Positions 1 through 8,813 of a stretch of DNA of 64,000 bases are shown here, piece after piece (within the stretch, counting starts at the first letter, position 1; each line of letters begins with the position of its first letter). Source of the stretch: Terriglobia bacterium (GTDB lineage: Bacteria > Acidobacteriota > Terriglobia > Terriglobales > Acidobacteriaceae); assembly GCA_020072645.1 (NCBI GenBank), contig JAIQGK010000018.1:38800-102799 (forward strand), in the 5' to 3' direction. The translations under genes were made by a program, and so were the position numbers. The notes beneath the pieces were generated by a model. The model had not been told where the DNA came from, searched no databases, and saw nothing but the letters and a program-made list of their open reading frames with translations.

Positions 1-37
1 ACACGGAACAGTCCGCTCCGGGCGCTGCCGCCGCAAT

Positions 38-1186
38 CTATGCCGCGCGCTCCAACACGCGCTCGTAGAACCTTTCATATTCCGGAATGATCTTGGTGGA
101 GCAGAACCTTGTCTGCGCTTCCCATCGCGCTATCTTTCCCATCTCGCGCAAGCGTTTTTCGTCAGAAAGAATATCAATCGCATAGCGTGACATCGTTTCC
201 ACATCGCCTACCTCGGCCAGATAGCCGCTGCGCTCATGGTCAACCACTTCCGCAACGCCCCCAACGGAGGTCGCTACAGCAGGAACTTCGCAGGCCATGC
301 CTTCCAGCGCAGCCAGTCCAAAAGATTCCATCTCGCTGGGCACCAGCATCAGGTCGGCAATGGAGAGCTTTTCATAAACGCGGTCCACCTTGCCCAGAAA
401 CTCCACGCGATTGCGCAGGCCTTTCTGGTTTACCAGCCACTCCGCGCGTGAGCGCTCCGGTCCATCGCCCATCAGCAGCAGCCGCGAGGGAATTTTCTTG
501 TGCACGCGATCAAAGATCTCAATCACGTCGCAAATCCGCTTGACTGGCCTGAAATTCGACACGTGCACCAGAATGCGCTCGTCTTTTCCCGCGAATTCAG
601 CACGATTCTCAGCCGCCTTGGGATCGCGCGTATAGATGTCACAGTTCACAAAATTGTAGATCACTTCAATCGGATTCTTGATCTCGAATTCCTGCACCGT
701 ACGCTGCTTCAGGTAATGCGAGATGGCGGTCACGCCGTCGCTCTGCTCAATCGAATAACGCGTCACCGGAAGATAGGAACGGTCAGCGCCCACAATCGTG
801 ATATCGGTGCCGTGGAGGGTGGTCACAAACGGCAGCTTGCGCGCCTTGCCGTTGGTCTGGGCCGCCAGCATTTGTCGCGCGAGCAATGCACTGACAGAAT
901 GCGGAATCGCATAGTGCACGTGCAGAATATCGAGGTTATAGATTTCCGCCACTTCCGCCATCCGCGTGGCCAGCGCCAAGTCATACGGCGGATATTCAAA
1001 CAGCGGATACTGCGACACCGTGACTTCATGAAAGAACACGCGGGGCTGCTTGGTATTCAGGCGGATGGGCTGCTGGTAAGCGATGAAATGCACTTCATGG
1101 CCACGCTGCGCCAGCTCAATGCCGAGTTCCGTGCCCACAACTCCGCTGCCGCCGTAGGTGGGATAACAAGTTATTCCTATCTTCAT
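38..1186 (-). CDS. bshA: N-acetyl-alpha-D-glucosaminyl L-malate synthase (bacillithiol biosynthesis step 1)
   Basis: A 382-residue GT4 glycosyltransferase of the BshA type. The family transfers GlcNAc from UDP-GlcNAc to L-malate, the first step of bacillithiol synthesis in the cytoplasm. Visible signs are the N-terminal glycine-rich loop GGSGVVGTELG (residues 12-22), HVHYAIPHS (89-97), LHGTDI (124-129) and the nucleotide-sugar site ESFGLAALEGMACEVP near residue 290. The length matches the family (about 380). bshB and bshC are not in the window. No Shine-Dalgarno sequence precedes the ATG; a TATAAC hexamer lies 3 nt upstream of it. A related GT4 enzyme is the main alternative, but the motifs read as BshA. 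Confidence 0.88.
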   Translation of the reverse strand: MKIGITCYPTYGGSGVVGTELGIELAQRGHEVHFIAYQQPIRLNTKQPRVFFHEVTVSQYPLFEYPPYDLALATRMAEVAEIYNLDILHVHYAIPHSVSALLARQMLAAQTNGKARKLPFVTTLHGTDITIVGADRSYLPVTRYSIEQSDGVTAISHYLKQRTVQEFEIKNPIEVIYNFVNCDIYTRDPKAAENRAEFAGKDERILVHVSNFRPVKRICDVIEIFDRVHKKIPSRLLLMGDGPERSRAEWLVNQKGLRNRVEFLGKVDRVYEKLSIADLMLVPSEMESFGLAALEGMACEVPAVATSVGGVAEVVDHERSGYLAEVGDVETMSRYAIDILSDEKRLREMGKIARWEAQTRFCSTKIIPEYERFYERVLERAA

Positions 1187-1331
1187 TTAGTTATATCGCC
1201 CATGAATTGATTCAGCTGAAGATAACAGGATTCACAAATGTTTCATCGAACGGACGAAACAAGGCTGAGACGATGGCTCGCACTGCCTATTAATAATGTC
1301 CCACGACACTTATTCAAGCTGTCCGGGCGTT

Positions 1332-2123
1332 TCACGCAGATTGGCTGCCAAGAAATCCCATGATCGCCTTCAACGAAGCTTCCGGCTGATCGGTGACAAA
1401 GATATGGCTGGCGTGCGGCAGCTTCACCAGTTGCGATCCATTGATCCGCGCGGAAATCAGATCGGCATTGCCAACCGGCACCAGTTGGTCCGTCTCACCG
1501 TGGATGACCAGAGTTGGCGCCACGATTTTGTGCAATCGGCTGTATGCTTCCCATTCGTAAATACCCTGCAACTGCGCCTTGTAAGCCTCTGGTTTGGGAA
1601 ACCATTGGCGGCGGATCGCCAGGTCTTCTTCAATCCGCTCCAGCGGAGTGGAAGAATCATAAACATAAGGCCGCATGGCGCGGGCATGTTCCTCTGGCCC
1701 CAGACCGATGCCCATCAGAATCTCGTTAACGCGCTTCTCTGCCCGTACGGCGTTAGGGCCACCTGGCGCGGTGCATCCCAGAATCAGTGATCGAACGCGC
1801 GCGGGATACTGCAGTACGAACTCCTGCGCAATCATCCCGCCCATCGAAAGGCCAAAGACATGTGCACGCTCGACTCCTGCCGCGTCGAGTGCGGCCGCAG
1901 CGTCGGAAGCCATTAGCGCAATGGAGTATGGTCCCGGAGGCACGTCACTCTGGCCGGTACCGCGATTGTCGAGCGCGATCGTCCGATAGCGTTTCGTCAG
2001 CGTGGGCCGCGTGCGATGCCACAGGTAGGACGGATAGCCAAGCCCCATGATGAGCAAAATGGGATCGCCGCTTCCCTGTTCGTCCCAGTAAATCTTCGCG
2101 CCCTGGTTTTGAAGAAACGCCAT
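1332..2123 (-). CDS. alpha/beta-fold hydrolase
   Basis: A 263-residue alpha/beta hydrolase with a complete triad by inspection: nucleophile elbow GLSMG (Ser93), Asp212 in GETDQLVP, and His in LPHASH (237-240). The oxyanion region ILLIMGLG is near residue 23. Such proteins hydrolyse esters, lactones or similar bonds; the substrate cannot be read from the sequence. The gene starts 11 bp after the stop of the upstream FAH-family gene on the same strand, so the two are probably co-transcribed. No signal peptide, so cytoplasmic. Confidence 0.85.
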   Translation of the reverse strand: MAFLQNQGAKIYWDEQGSGDPILLIMGLGYPSYLWHRTRPTLTKRYRTIALDNRGTGQSDVPPGPYSIALMASDAAAALDAAGVERAHVFGLSMGGMIAQEFVLQYPARVRSLILGCTAPGGPNAVRAEKRVNEILMGIGLGPEEHARAMRPYVYDSSTPLERIEEDLAIRRQWFPKPEAYKAQLQGIYEWEAYSRLHKIVAPTLVIHGETDQLVPVGNADLISARINGSQLVKLPHASHIFVTDQPEASLKAIMGFLGSQSA

Positions 2124-2134
2124 TAAGTCTCCTG

Positions 2135-3145
2135 TTACATCAGATCAAACGTCAGTTCGCCCAGCTTCTCCAGACTGCATGCGATTTTATCTCCGGGCTT
2201 CAACCAGACCTGCTGGTCTTTTGGCTTGCCCTGGATCACGCCTTCCGGTGTTCCGGTAAAAATAATGTCGCCCGGGCGCAGCGTGATATAGCGAGAGATA
2301 TAGCTGACCATCTGTCTGCTGTTAAAGATGAAGTCGCTGGTATTGGACGACTGCCGCGTTTCACCGTTGACCCGCGTTTCCAGCTTCAAGTTGTCAGGAT
2401 TGATCTGGTCAGCCGTGACCATATACGGCCCGATAGGCGCAAACTGGTCAGGCGTCTTGCCGATCATCCATTGACCGCCGGTCTCAAGTTGCAGGTCGCG
2501 GGCCGTAAAGTCATTGCCGGTGCAGTATCCGGCTACGTAGGAAAGCGCGTCGGCTTCGCTAACGTTTTTCGCTTCCTTGCCGATCACCATCACCAGCTCA
2601 CACTCGTAATCGAATTTTTTGGCGTACTCCACCGGCAGCTTGACCGTGCCCTTGTGATGATTCAGCGCGACGTTGAACTTATTGAACAGCACAGGCGCTT
2701 TCGGAATCGGCGACCCGATCTCCTGCGCATGCTTGCGGTAATTCAGCCCCACACAAACAATCTTTTCCGGATGCACCACCACCGGTCCATACTCAATGCC
2801 ATCCTCTTTGACGAACGCCGAATGCGCCGAACTGGATTTCAGCGCAGCATCCACCAGCGCATTCAGGCTGGGACCATCTTCATGCTGGAGCAGATCATCA
2901 ACGGTTGCAGGCGCATGCATCTTCAGCAGCTTCGCGGCTTCCGGTACGACCAGAATGCCCTTATCGGTCTTGACCGCCAGCTCATACGCGCCATTACGAC
3001 GAAGGTTTAATACAGTGAGCTTCTGCGCCATACCGCGCCTGTGTCCTTCGTCTGCGCTCACGCCAGCATGCGCCATGGTAAAGCCTCCTGTGGCGGCCAC
3101 GGCCGCAATTGCACCCGCTCCCTGCAACACTTTTCTGCGCTCCAT
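2135..3145 (-). CDS. fumarylacetoacetate hydrolase (FAH) family protein with Tat-like signal
   Basis: A 336-residue protein with an FAH-fold domain from about residue 105 to the end. The metal-site signature is visible as DYECELVMVIGKEA and GYCTGNDFTARD, and the C-terminal GDIIFTGTPEGV is typical of FAH-type hydrolases, isomerases and decarboxylases acting on 2-keto acids. The N terminus MERRKVLQGAG followed by an Ala/Gly-rich hydrophobic stretch ending at AHAGVSA looks like a twin-arginine export signal, which is unusual for this mostly cytoplasmic family. It heads a two-gene unit with the alpha/beta hydrolase 11 bp downstream, suggesting joint breakdown of a keto-acid or lactone substrate (inference). 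Confidence 0.82.
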   Translation of the reverse strand: MERRKVLQGAGAIAAVAATGGFTMAHAGVSADEGHRRGMAQKLTVLNLRRNGAYELAVKTDKGILVVPEAAKLLKMHAPATVDDLLQHEDGPSLNALVDAALKSSSAHSAFVKEDGIEYGPVVVHPEKIVCVGLNYRKHAQEIGSPIPKAPVLFNKFNVALNHHKGTVKLPVEYAKKFDYECELVMVIGKEAKNVSEADALSYVAGYCTGNDFTARDLQLETGGQWMIGKTPDQFAPIGPYMVTADQINPDNLKLETRVNGETRQSSNTSDFIFNSRQMVSYISRYITLRPGDIIFTGTPEGVIQGKPKDQQVWLKPGDKIACSLEKLGELTFDLM

Positions 3146-3218
3146 AGTTCAACGCTCCCTTCGGGGTGAAAACAATAATACATGTCAGTTCGTCCCAGAG
3201 ACCACCATGTGAGGAAAG

Positions 3219-3247
3219 TTCGTGAGCCATCAGGCTGACGCTATAAT
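3219..3247 (+). promoter_or_regulatory. possible sigma-70-type promoter for the 3286 gene
   Basis: TATAAT at 3242-3247 with a weak -35 (TTCGTG, 3219-3224) at 17 bp spacing. A Shine-Dalgarno AAGGAG at 3269-3274 follows, 11 nt before the TTG start at 3286. The -10 is perfect but the -35 is poor. Confidence 0.35.
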
Positions 3248-3285
3248 GGCAATCGATTGGTGATTGGTAAGGAGTTCCATTCCTC

Positions 3286-4593
3286 TTGAGGCATTCACGT
3301 TTTGTCCTTGCAGCAATGTTAGCTGTAACCTTGTGCGGTTTAGCTCAGTCAAAGCCTGATCCTGTAGAAATTCTGCAGCGTACCAGGGAGCGGTTGCTAA
3401 TGGATCTTAAACGGATGCCCCGCTACACCTGTGTGCAGACTATTACGCGGACTTACTATGAGGGGAAACACCAGTTTGTTCGGCCATCCTGTTCCTCCCT
3501 GATTTCAGAGCACAATGCGCGTAAAAAGAAGTTACCAGTAGAAGGTTGGGACCGTTTGCGCCTGGAAGTTGCTCTGGTGGAGGGAAGCAGCGTCTATTCA
3601 TGGGTCGGCGCGCCACGGTTTACCGATGATACGCTGGACAAGCTGGCTGGCTCCGGACCACTGGGCAGCGGAGACTTTGGCGTTTTTCTAAACGGGATCC
3701 TGAACCATGCGGTTCCGGTTTTCCAGGGAGAGCGCGTTGTCAATGGCAGTCTCCTGTTTGAGTACTCATATGAAATGCCCATTGGCCAAAGCAGCTACAG
3801 AGTGAAGGTTCCGGATGGCTGGGCGGTCATCGGTTATGGCGGCACACTTCTGTTGGATCCTCAAGCCAATGATCTGGTACAGCTGGTCGTGCGCACGGAT
3901 GAGTTACCTTCAGTGAGCTCCGCCTGCCAGGCGACGAGTGAGGTCACTTACCAGCGTACCCCAATCCACCAACGCATGGTCTTGGTCCCGCAGGAAACGC
4001 GGCTTTTTACCATCAACGCTACCGGTGCTGAGTCAATGAGCCAGACCACCTACGCAAATTGCCGCGAATACGCCAGTACCATAAAGATGATTTTCGGTAA
4101 TGAACCAACTGTTGCAGGTTCGGTCGCGACCACGCCGACGCCGGAGGCTCCCACGGCGCTTCCCGCAGGATTGCGTTTCAACGCCCACGTTACGACGCCC
4201 CTGGAAATTGAAACAGCAGCGGCCGGCGACCCGATCGAAGCAATACTCACAAGTCCCATGCGTGAGAAGAAACAGATAATCGCGCCGGCAGGCGCCCTTC
4301 TGCATGGCCGCTTGCGGACGGTTAAATCCTGGAATGGCCCCTTCGATTCCATCCAAATCGGCGTGCAATTTGAATCGATTGAAATTGGGGGAAGAAAGGT
4401 CCCGCTCAGCGCGATTTTGTACCCTGCCCGCGCTATATATTTGCCTGGATATTCCTATCGAACGAGATTTTTTGAACGTGACTATTCCTTCGTCGGCGGT
4501 ACTTTCTTTTTCAATGAGACCCGCTTGCGTCCCAAGCAGCTCGATGCAGAATGGATTACCGTCGCACCCGACGAGCACAAAGACAAGAAATAA
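3286..4593 (+). CDS. secreted protein of unknown function
   Basis: A 435-residue protein starting at TTG (3286) with AAGGAG 11 nt upstream. The N terminus (MRHSRFVLAAMLAVTLCGLA) is a signal peptide, probably cleaved after AQS. No catalytic motif is recognised. The first two thirds resemble the large group of acidobacterial secreted proteins with a conserved start of the type 'R.RLL.DLKRMPRYTCVQTI'. The last part (from about residue 300) reads GLRFNAHVTTPLEIETAAAG and is rich in beta-strand patterns with an APAGALLHGRL element, resembling a C-terminal beta-sandwich. It is convergent with mmsA (37 bp gap). Family and function not assigned. Confidence 0.8.
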   Translation: MRHSRFVLAAMLAVTLCGLAQSKPDPVEILQRTRERLLMDLKRMPRYTCVQTITRTYYEGKHQFVRPSCSSLISEHNARKKKLPVEGWDRLRLEVALVEGSSVYSWVGAPRFTDDTLDKLAGSGPLGSGDFGVFLNGILNHAVPVFQGERVVNGSLLFEYSYEMPIGQSSYRVKVPDGWAVIGYGGTLLLDPQANDLVQLVVRTDELPSVSSACQATSEVTYQRTPIHQRMVLVPQETRLFTINATGAESMSQTTYANCREYASTIKMIFGNEPTVAGSVATTPTPEAPTALPAGLRFNAHVTTPLEIETAAAGDPIEAILTSPMREKKQIIAPAGALLHGRLRTVKSWNGPFDSIQIGVQFESIEIGGRKVPLSAILYPARAIYLPGYSYRTRFFERDYSFVGGTFFFNETRLRPKQLDAEWITVAPDEHKDKK

Positions 4594-4630
4594 CCCCTGA
4601 GTTCCCAGGGCAGGCCCGGCACACTCTGTT

Positions 4631-6115
4631 TTAGTCCGGCCAGCGGCACGTCACGACCTTGGTTTCCGTATAGAAATTCACGCCGTCTTTGCCCAGCGCA
4701 TGCAGGTCGCCGAAGAATGAGCCTTTCCATCCTGAGAACGGAAAGAATGCCACGGGCGCAGGCACGCCCACGTTGATTCCCACCATTCCGGCAGTAACGT
4801 TCTGCGTGAAATGCCGCGCTGCGCCGCCGGAGCGGGTGAAGACCGATGCGGCATTGCCGTACTCAGACCGGCTCACAACATCGATCGCTTCTTTGAGGTC
4901 CTTCGCACGAATCACTGAAAGCACCGGACCAAAAATTTCTTCTTTGGCCAGGCGCGACTCGGGATTCACTTTGTCCAGAATGGTCGGTCCCACGAAATAG
5001 CCTTTGCCATTGGCGACGGGATCTTTGCGGCCATCGCGCGCCAGCACCGCGCCTTCTTTTTCTCCCAGCTCGATATAACTGAGAATGCGCTTCTTCGATT
5101 CGTCGGTGATCACCGGCCCCATTCCGGTCTTCAGGTCGCAGCCGTTGCCCACGGTCAGGTTGTCAGCGGCGCGAACCAGTTCTTTTACCAGTGGATCGCC
5201 GATTTCTCCTACGGCAACTACAACGCTCGTCGCAAGGCAGCGTTCGCCCGCGCAACCAAAGCCTGAGCCCATCACGGCCGCAACGGTTGATTTCATATCG
5301 GCATCCGGCAGTACGACGGAATGGTTTTTTGCTCCGCCCAGCGCCTGCACGCGCTTGCCGTTGTTGGCCGCGGTTTCATAAATGTATTTAGCCACCGCGC
5401 TGGAGCCGACGAATGACACAGCCCGCACGCGCGGATCAGTCAGCAACTGGTCAACCGTGCTCTTTGCGCCGTGCACCAGATTCAGCACGCCGGGCGGCAT
5501 TCCGGCTTCCTGCGCCAGTTCAACCATGCGCGCGGCCGTGCGCGGAACTTTGTCAGAGGGCTTCAGGACAAAAGTGTTGCCGCAGGCAATGGCCAGCGGA
5601 AACATCCACAACGGAACCATGATGGGGAAGTTAAACGGCGTAATGCCTACGCACACGCCAATGGGATATCGAGTTGACCAGCTATCGACGGACGTGCCAA
5701 CGCGATCCACCGTATCGCCCATCATGAGAGTTGGCGCGCCGCAGGCAAACTCAATGCATTCAATGCCGCGATCAAACGATCCCTGCGCTTCTTCACGCGT
5801 CTTGCCATTTTCTTCCGTGATCAATCCGACCAGTTCCTGCGCATTCGCCTCCAGCAGCTCGCGAAGCTTAAACAGCACCTTGCAGCGCTGCACCACCGGC
5901 GTTTTGCTCCATGCGGGAAACGCCTTGTGCGCCGCGTCAATGGCGTCGGAGATTTCTTCCGGGGTACAGCGCGGAATCTCAGCCACCGCTTCTCCCGTTG
6001 CGGGATTGTGCTGGATGTCCTTTGGGCCGGTAGAAATCACGGCCTTTCCATTGATGTAGAGCGGACAGGATTTCAGTTCGGTGGCGGTTGCGCTGGGCGT
6101 CATTAGAAACCTCAC
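4631..6115 (-). CDS. mmsA: CoA-acylating methylmalonate-semialdehyde dehydrogenase
   Basis: A 494-residue aldehyde dehydrogenase superfamily protein. The family oxidises (methyl)malonate semialdehyde to propionyl- or acetyl-CoA in valine, thymine or inositol breakdown, using NAD+ and CoA. The catalytic Cys lies in GCAGERCLATS near residue 290, and FNFPIMVPLWMFPLAIACG near residue 155 is typical of this subfamily. The usual Glu general base is replaced, as expected for CoA-acylating members (family knowledge). The start of the upstream gene's stop is only 16 bp away, so it is probably in one unit with the saccharopine-dehydrogenase-like gene. Confidence 0.9.
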   Translation of the reverse strand: MRFLMTPSATATELKSCPLYINGKAVISTGPKDIQHNPATGEAVAEIPRCTPEEISDAIDAAHKAFPAWSKTPVVQRCKVLFKLRELLEANAQELVGLITEENGKTREEAQGSFDRGIECIEFACGAPTLMMGDTVDRVGTSVDSWSTRYPIGVCVGITPFNFPIMVPLWMFPLAIACGNTFVLKPSDKVPRTAARMVELAQEAGMPPGVLNLVHGAKSTVDQLLTDPRVRAVSFVGSSAVAKYIYETAANNGKRVQALGGAKNHSVVLPDADMKSTVAAVMGSGFGCAGERCLATSVVVAVGEIGDPLVKELVRAADNLTVGNGCDLKTGMGPVITDESKKRILSYIELGEKEGAVLARDGRKDPVANGKGYFVGPTILDKVNPESRLAKEEIFGPVLSVIRAKDLKEAIDVVSRSEYGNAASVFTRSGGAARHFTQNVTAGMVGINVGVPAPVAFFPFSGWKGSFFGDLHALGKDGVNFYTETKVVTCRWPD

Positions 6116-6131
6116 TGGATGTATCTAAATT

Positions 6132-7385
6132 TTACACCGCAGCGCCATTGAACGGGCCTTGCTCCGATGTTTCCAGCCGCATACCCGCCTTGCGCAGGCG
6201 TTCGACCAGAACATCGCCCAGTCCCGTGGCAGGTGTAAGTACTCCGCCGCGTTGCTGTCCGCCGGGAAGCTGGTCTGCATTCAACGCCAGGCAGAGCGCC
6301 GATTCACAAAGAAATTTTACGGTCGCCCGATTGCCGGGGTCGCCCTGATCGGAAACGATTCCAAAAACCTTTCGGCCATCAGCGGCGATTCCCACTAGAT
6401 CACAACGGAAGAAGCCGTTGTCCATTGTTTTTTGCGATGGGCCCTGACCGGGCTTGGGAGCCAGGCGCGTTAAGAATCGTCTCCCAACAGACGATTTCAG
6501 CGTGGCTTGCAGCATGCCCAGAGCCATGAGCATGCCGTACGATTTGAGACGCGGCATTGGGCCGGTGATTTTCTGGTATTCCTGATAATGAAATTCCCGT
6601 CCGTAGGGTTCACGCCATTGCTCAAACAGCCCAGCGCTGCGGCGGACAACCCGTGTATTGGCCACTCCCATGATGAAAGGCGTGTGCCATGCGCCCATCT
6701 CAGCGTCGAAGCGGGCGTCTCGCGGGTCTTGATCAAGCTTGCTTGCTTCTTTGGCGTTTGCTGTCGGCGGATTGAGCAGAAAAGGCTCCTGCATCCGCGC
6801 TGAATGTCCGGAAGCTTGCGCGTTTGAGGCCGAAGCGAACGTTCCGCCATTGAGCCCGCCGCGTATCTGGTAAAAAGACTTCACTTCGCGGCAGTCAACA
6901 CGCAGCTTGCTTTTGATATGGCGCGCCACCAGATATGTCCCGATGTCAGAAGGAATGGAATCGAAGCCGCAGCACGGGATGATCCGCGTTCCATCGGCAG
7001 CAGCGCGAGCGTGATAGCGGTCAATCAGGTCGCGTACCCAGAAGGTTTCTCCGGTGATGTCAACATAGTGCGTCTTGAAGCGCACGCAGGCATCCACGAT
7101 CTTGCTTCCATAAAGAGAGAACGGCCCGGCGGTGGTTAGCAGGATGCGCGTCTGCGACACAATGGCGTCCACGGCCTGCTGGTCTTGCGCGTCCGCCACT
7201 AGGATGTCGATCGACTTGGCGTTCTCGCCCGCCTGAGTACGCGCTGCCTCAAGCGTCTGGCGGTTGCGTCCAGCGATGGCCCAGCGGACATCAGACCCGG
7301 CATTGCGGGCAAAGTATTCCACGGTCTGGCGACCGGTAAAGCCGCTGGCCCCGTAGAGCACAACGTCGTATTTCCGCTCAGGCAT
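6132..7385 (-). CDS. saccharopine dehydrogenase-like NAD(P)-binding oxidoreductase
   Basis: A 417-residue protein with an N-terminal Rossmann motif VVLYGASGFTGRQ at residues 8-20 and a conserved CGFDSIPSDIG region near residue 145. It matches the saccharopine dehydrogenase / trans-acting enoyl reductase group (mycobacterial Rv2449c type), not true saccharopine dehydrogenase. Members of this group are linked to lipid reduction in mycobacteria; the substrate here is unknown. It is followed 16 bp later by mmsA on the same strand. Cytoplasmic, no signal peptide. Confidence 0.8.
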   Translation of the reverse strand: MPERKYDVVLYGASGFTGRQTVEYFARNAGSDVRWAIAGRNRQTLEAARTQAGENAKSIDILVADAQDQQAVDAIVSQTRILLTTAGPFSLYGSKIVDACVRFKTHYVDITGETFWVRDLIDRYHARAAADGTRIIPCCGFDSIPSDIGTYLVARHIKSKLRVDCREVKSFYQIRGGLNGGTFASASNAQASGHSARMQEPFLLNPPTANAKEASKLDQDPRDARFDAEMGAWHTPFIMGVANTRVVRRSAGLFEQWREPYGREFHYQEYQKITGPMPRLKSYGMLMALGMLQATLKSSVGRRFLTRLAPKPGQGPSQKTMDNGFFRCDLVGIAADGRKVFGIVSDQGDPGNRATVKFLCESALCLALNADQLPGGQQRGGVLTPATGLGDVLVERLRKAGMRLETSEQGPFNGAAV

Positions 7386-7539
7386 AGTGAGTGTCCTTGA
7401 TGGTTAGCTGCAAGGTTTGCGGAACAGCCTATCATCCTGGCGGCGAGTTCACCATTCTGGTTGCGGCCAGACACACTTCATGCACCGGCTTCAGCAGCTA
7501 CTTACCAACCCAAAAGCCAATTCCAGACTCCTATTCATC

Positions 7540-8496
7540 ATGAAGAAAGTCGCTTGGGTGCTACTCATATTGGGCTGTGCGGTTTCCATCGGGATCGGCC
7601 ATGGGCAGGAAAATCCGAATAAATCGCAGGACGGCGGCGCCGTAAAAGTCCAGATGCACAACGTGATGTATCACTTCACTGACCAGATAGCCGTGCACCT
7701 GATCAATGTTGGCGGCAAGCTGGTGCCCACGTCGGCCGGCCACATACCGGTTTTCGACGACAAGAATTCTTTCGAACTGCAGATTGCGGCCGCTGAAATG
7801 ACGATGGACCCGCAATCACTCGCGAATGTCTTGAACTCACATGTCTTCTCTGCCAAAGACGCGCCGCTCAAAGACATTGCTATCACCGTTGAAAATGGCC
7901 GCCTGAAGGTGAAGGGCAAGCTACACAGGAAAGGCGATATCGGCTTTGAGACGGTAGGCCAGCTCAGCGCCACCGCCGACGGCAAGATCCGTCTGCACGC
8001 GGAAAAGATCAAAGCGCTGCATCTGCCGGTGAAAGGATTGATGGATCTGTTCGGAATTGACATCGCCGACTTGATCAAGAACGGCAAGGTGCGCGGCGTG
8101 CAGGTGGAAAAGGACGACCTGATTCTTGATCCCGGAGAGATTCTTCCTCCTCCAAAGATTTCCGGAAAGATCACTGACATTCATCTGGATGGCAACAACA
8201 TCGTCCAGATTTTTGGCGAGCCCAAAAAATATCCGTGGATCAAGGTCCCGCAGCAGAACTATATGGCGTATCGCGGCAACAAGCTGCAATTTGGAAAGCT
8301 GCTGATGTCAGATACCGATCTTGTGCTGATCGATCCTGCGCCCAAAGACCCATTTGACTTTTACTTGGACCGCTATAAGGACCAGCTTGTGGCCGGGTAC
8401 AGCAAGACCACGCCGTCTTTTGGGCTGAATGTTTATATGGTGGATTTCAACAAGCTGAAGATGAAAACCACAGCAAGGAAGGGCTCAAGTAAATAG
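7540..8496 (+). CDS. secreted protein of unknown function
   Basis: The frame is open from 7417, but ATG 7540 is preferred because it begins a clean signal peptide (MKKVAWVLLILGCAVSIGIG, cleavage probably near HGQ), giving 318 residues. The mature part has repeated amphipathic strand patterns such as DIAITVENGRLKVKGKLHRK and GKIRLHAEKIKALHLPVKG, suggesting an elongated beta-rich lipid- or surface-binding protein (inference). PWIKVPQQNYMAYRG and a charged C terminus follow. Divergent from the saccharopine-dehydrogenase-like gene and convergent with the small 8508 gene (11 bp gap). No family assigned. Confidence 0.75.
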   Translation: MKKVAWVLLILGCAVSIGIGHGQENPNKSQDGGAVKVQMHNVMYHFTDQIAVHLINVGGKLVPTSAGHIPVFDDKNSFELQIAAAEMTMDPQSLANVLNSHVFSAKDAPLKDIAITVENGRLKVKGKLHRKGDIGFETVGQLSATADGKIRLHAEKIKALHLPVKGLMDLFGIDIADLIKNGKVRGVQVEKDDLILDPGEILPPPKISGKITDIHLDGNNIVQIFGEPKKYPWIKVPQQNYMAYRGNKLQFGKLLMSDTDLVLIDPAPKDPFDFYLDRYKDQLVAGYSKTTPSFGLNVYMVDFNKLKMKTTARKGSSK

Positions 8497-8507
8497 CCCA
8501 CCGACCG

Positions 8508-8705
8508 CTAAAACATTCCGCCGGTATTCACCGTCAGGGCACTCAGCGCAAGTTCCAGTTTGGTGATTGCCTCATTCAATTCCGGATGGATTGCGCCGAA
8601 CTTTTCACTCAGCGACGTCAACAGTTGATGAGCGCCTGTAATGTGCTGTATCGGTTCTGAGAGAGGCTGGTCGCCGCCCTTTGGTGCATCGCTTTTAGGT
8701 TCCAT
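8508..8705 (-). CDS. small hypothetical protein (65 aa)
   Basis: A 65-residue acidic/alpha-helical protein. It is called real because a full Shine-Dalgarno AAGGAGGT lies 8 nt before the ATG, far stronger than at most genes here. Residues 22-55 (ITGAHQLLTSLSEKFGAIHP and following) form an amphipathic helix with leucine/isoleucine spacing, suggesting dimerisation or partner binding. No known domain, no signal peptide. Neighbours give no functional hint. Confidence 0.6.
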   Translation of the reverse strand: MEPKSDAPKGGDQPLSEPIQHITGAHQLLTSLSEKFGAIHPELNEAITKLELALSALTVNTGGMF

Positions 8706-8813
8706 TGCAAGTACCTCCTTAACGAACGAGCCGTTGCCAGTTGACTATGGTTGTTACCTTCATTATCCCATGCGCATCGATCCCCACGCGCTTTGATTCG
8801 AAGCCCGAGCGAT

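Noticed and set aside
500..1210. 236-codon open frame on the plus strand opposite bshA
   Set aside because: Fully antisense to a clear BshA; no ribosome site; composition is that of a shadow frame in GC-rich DNA.
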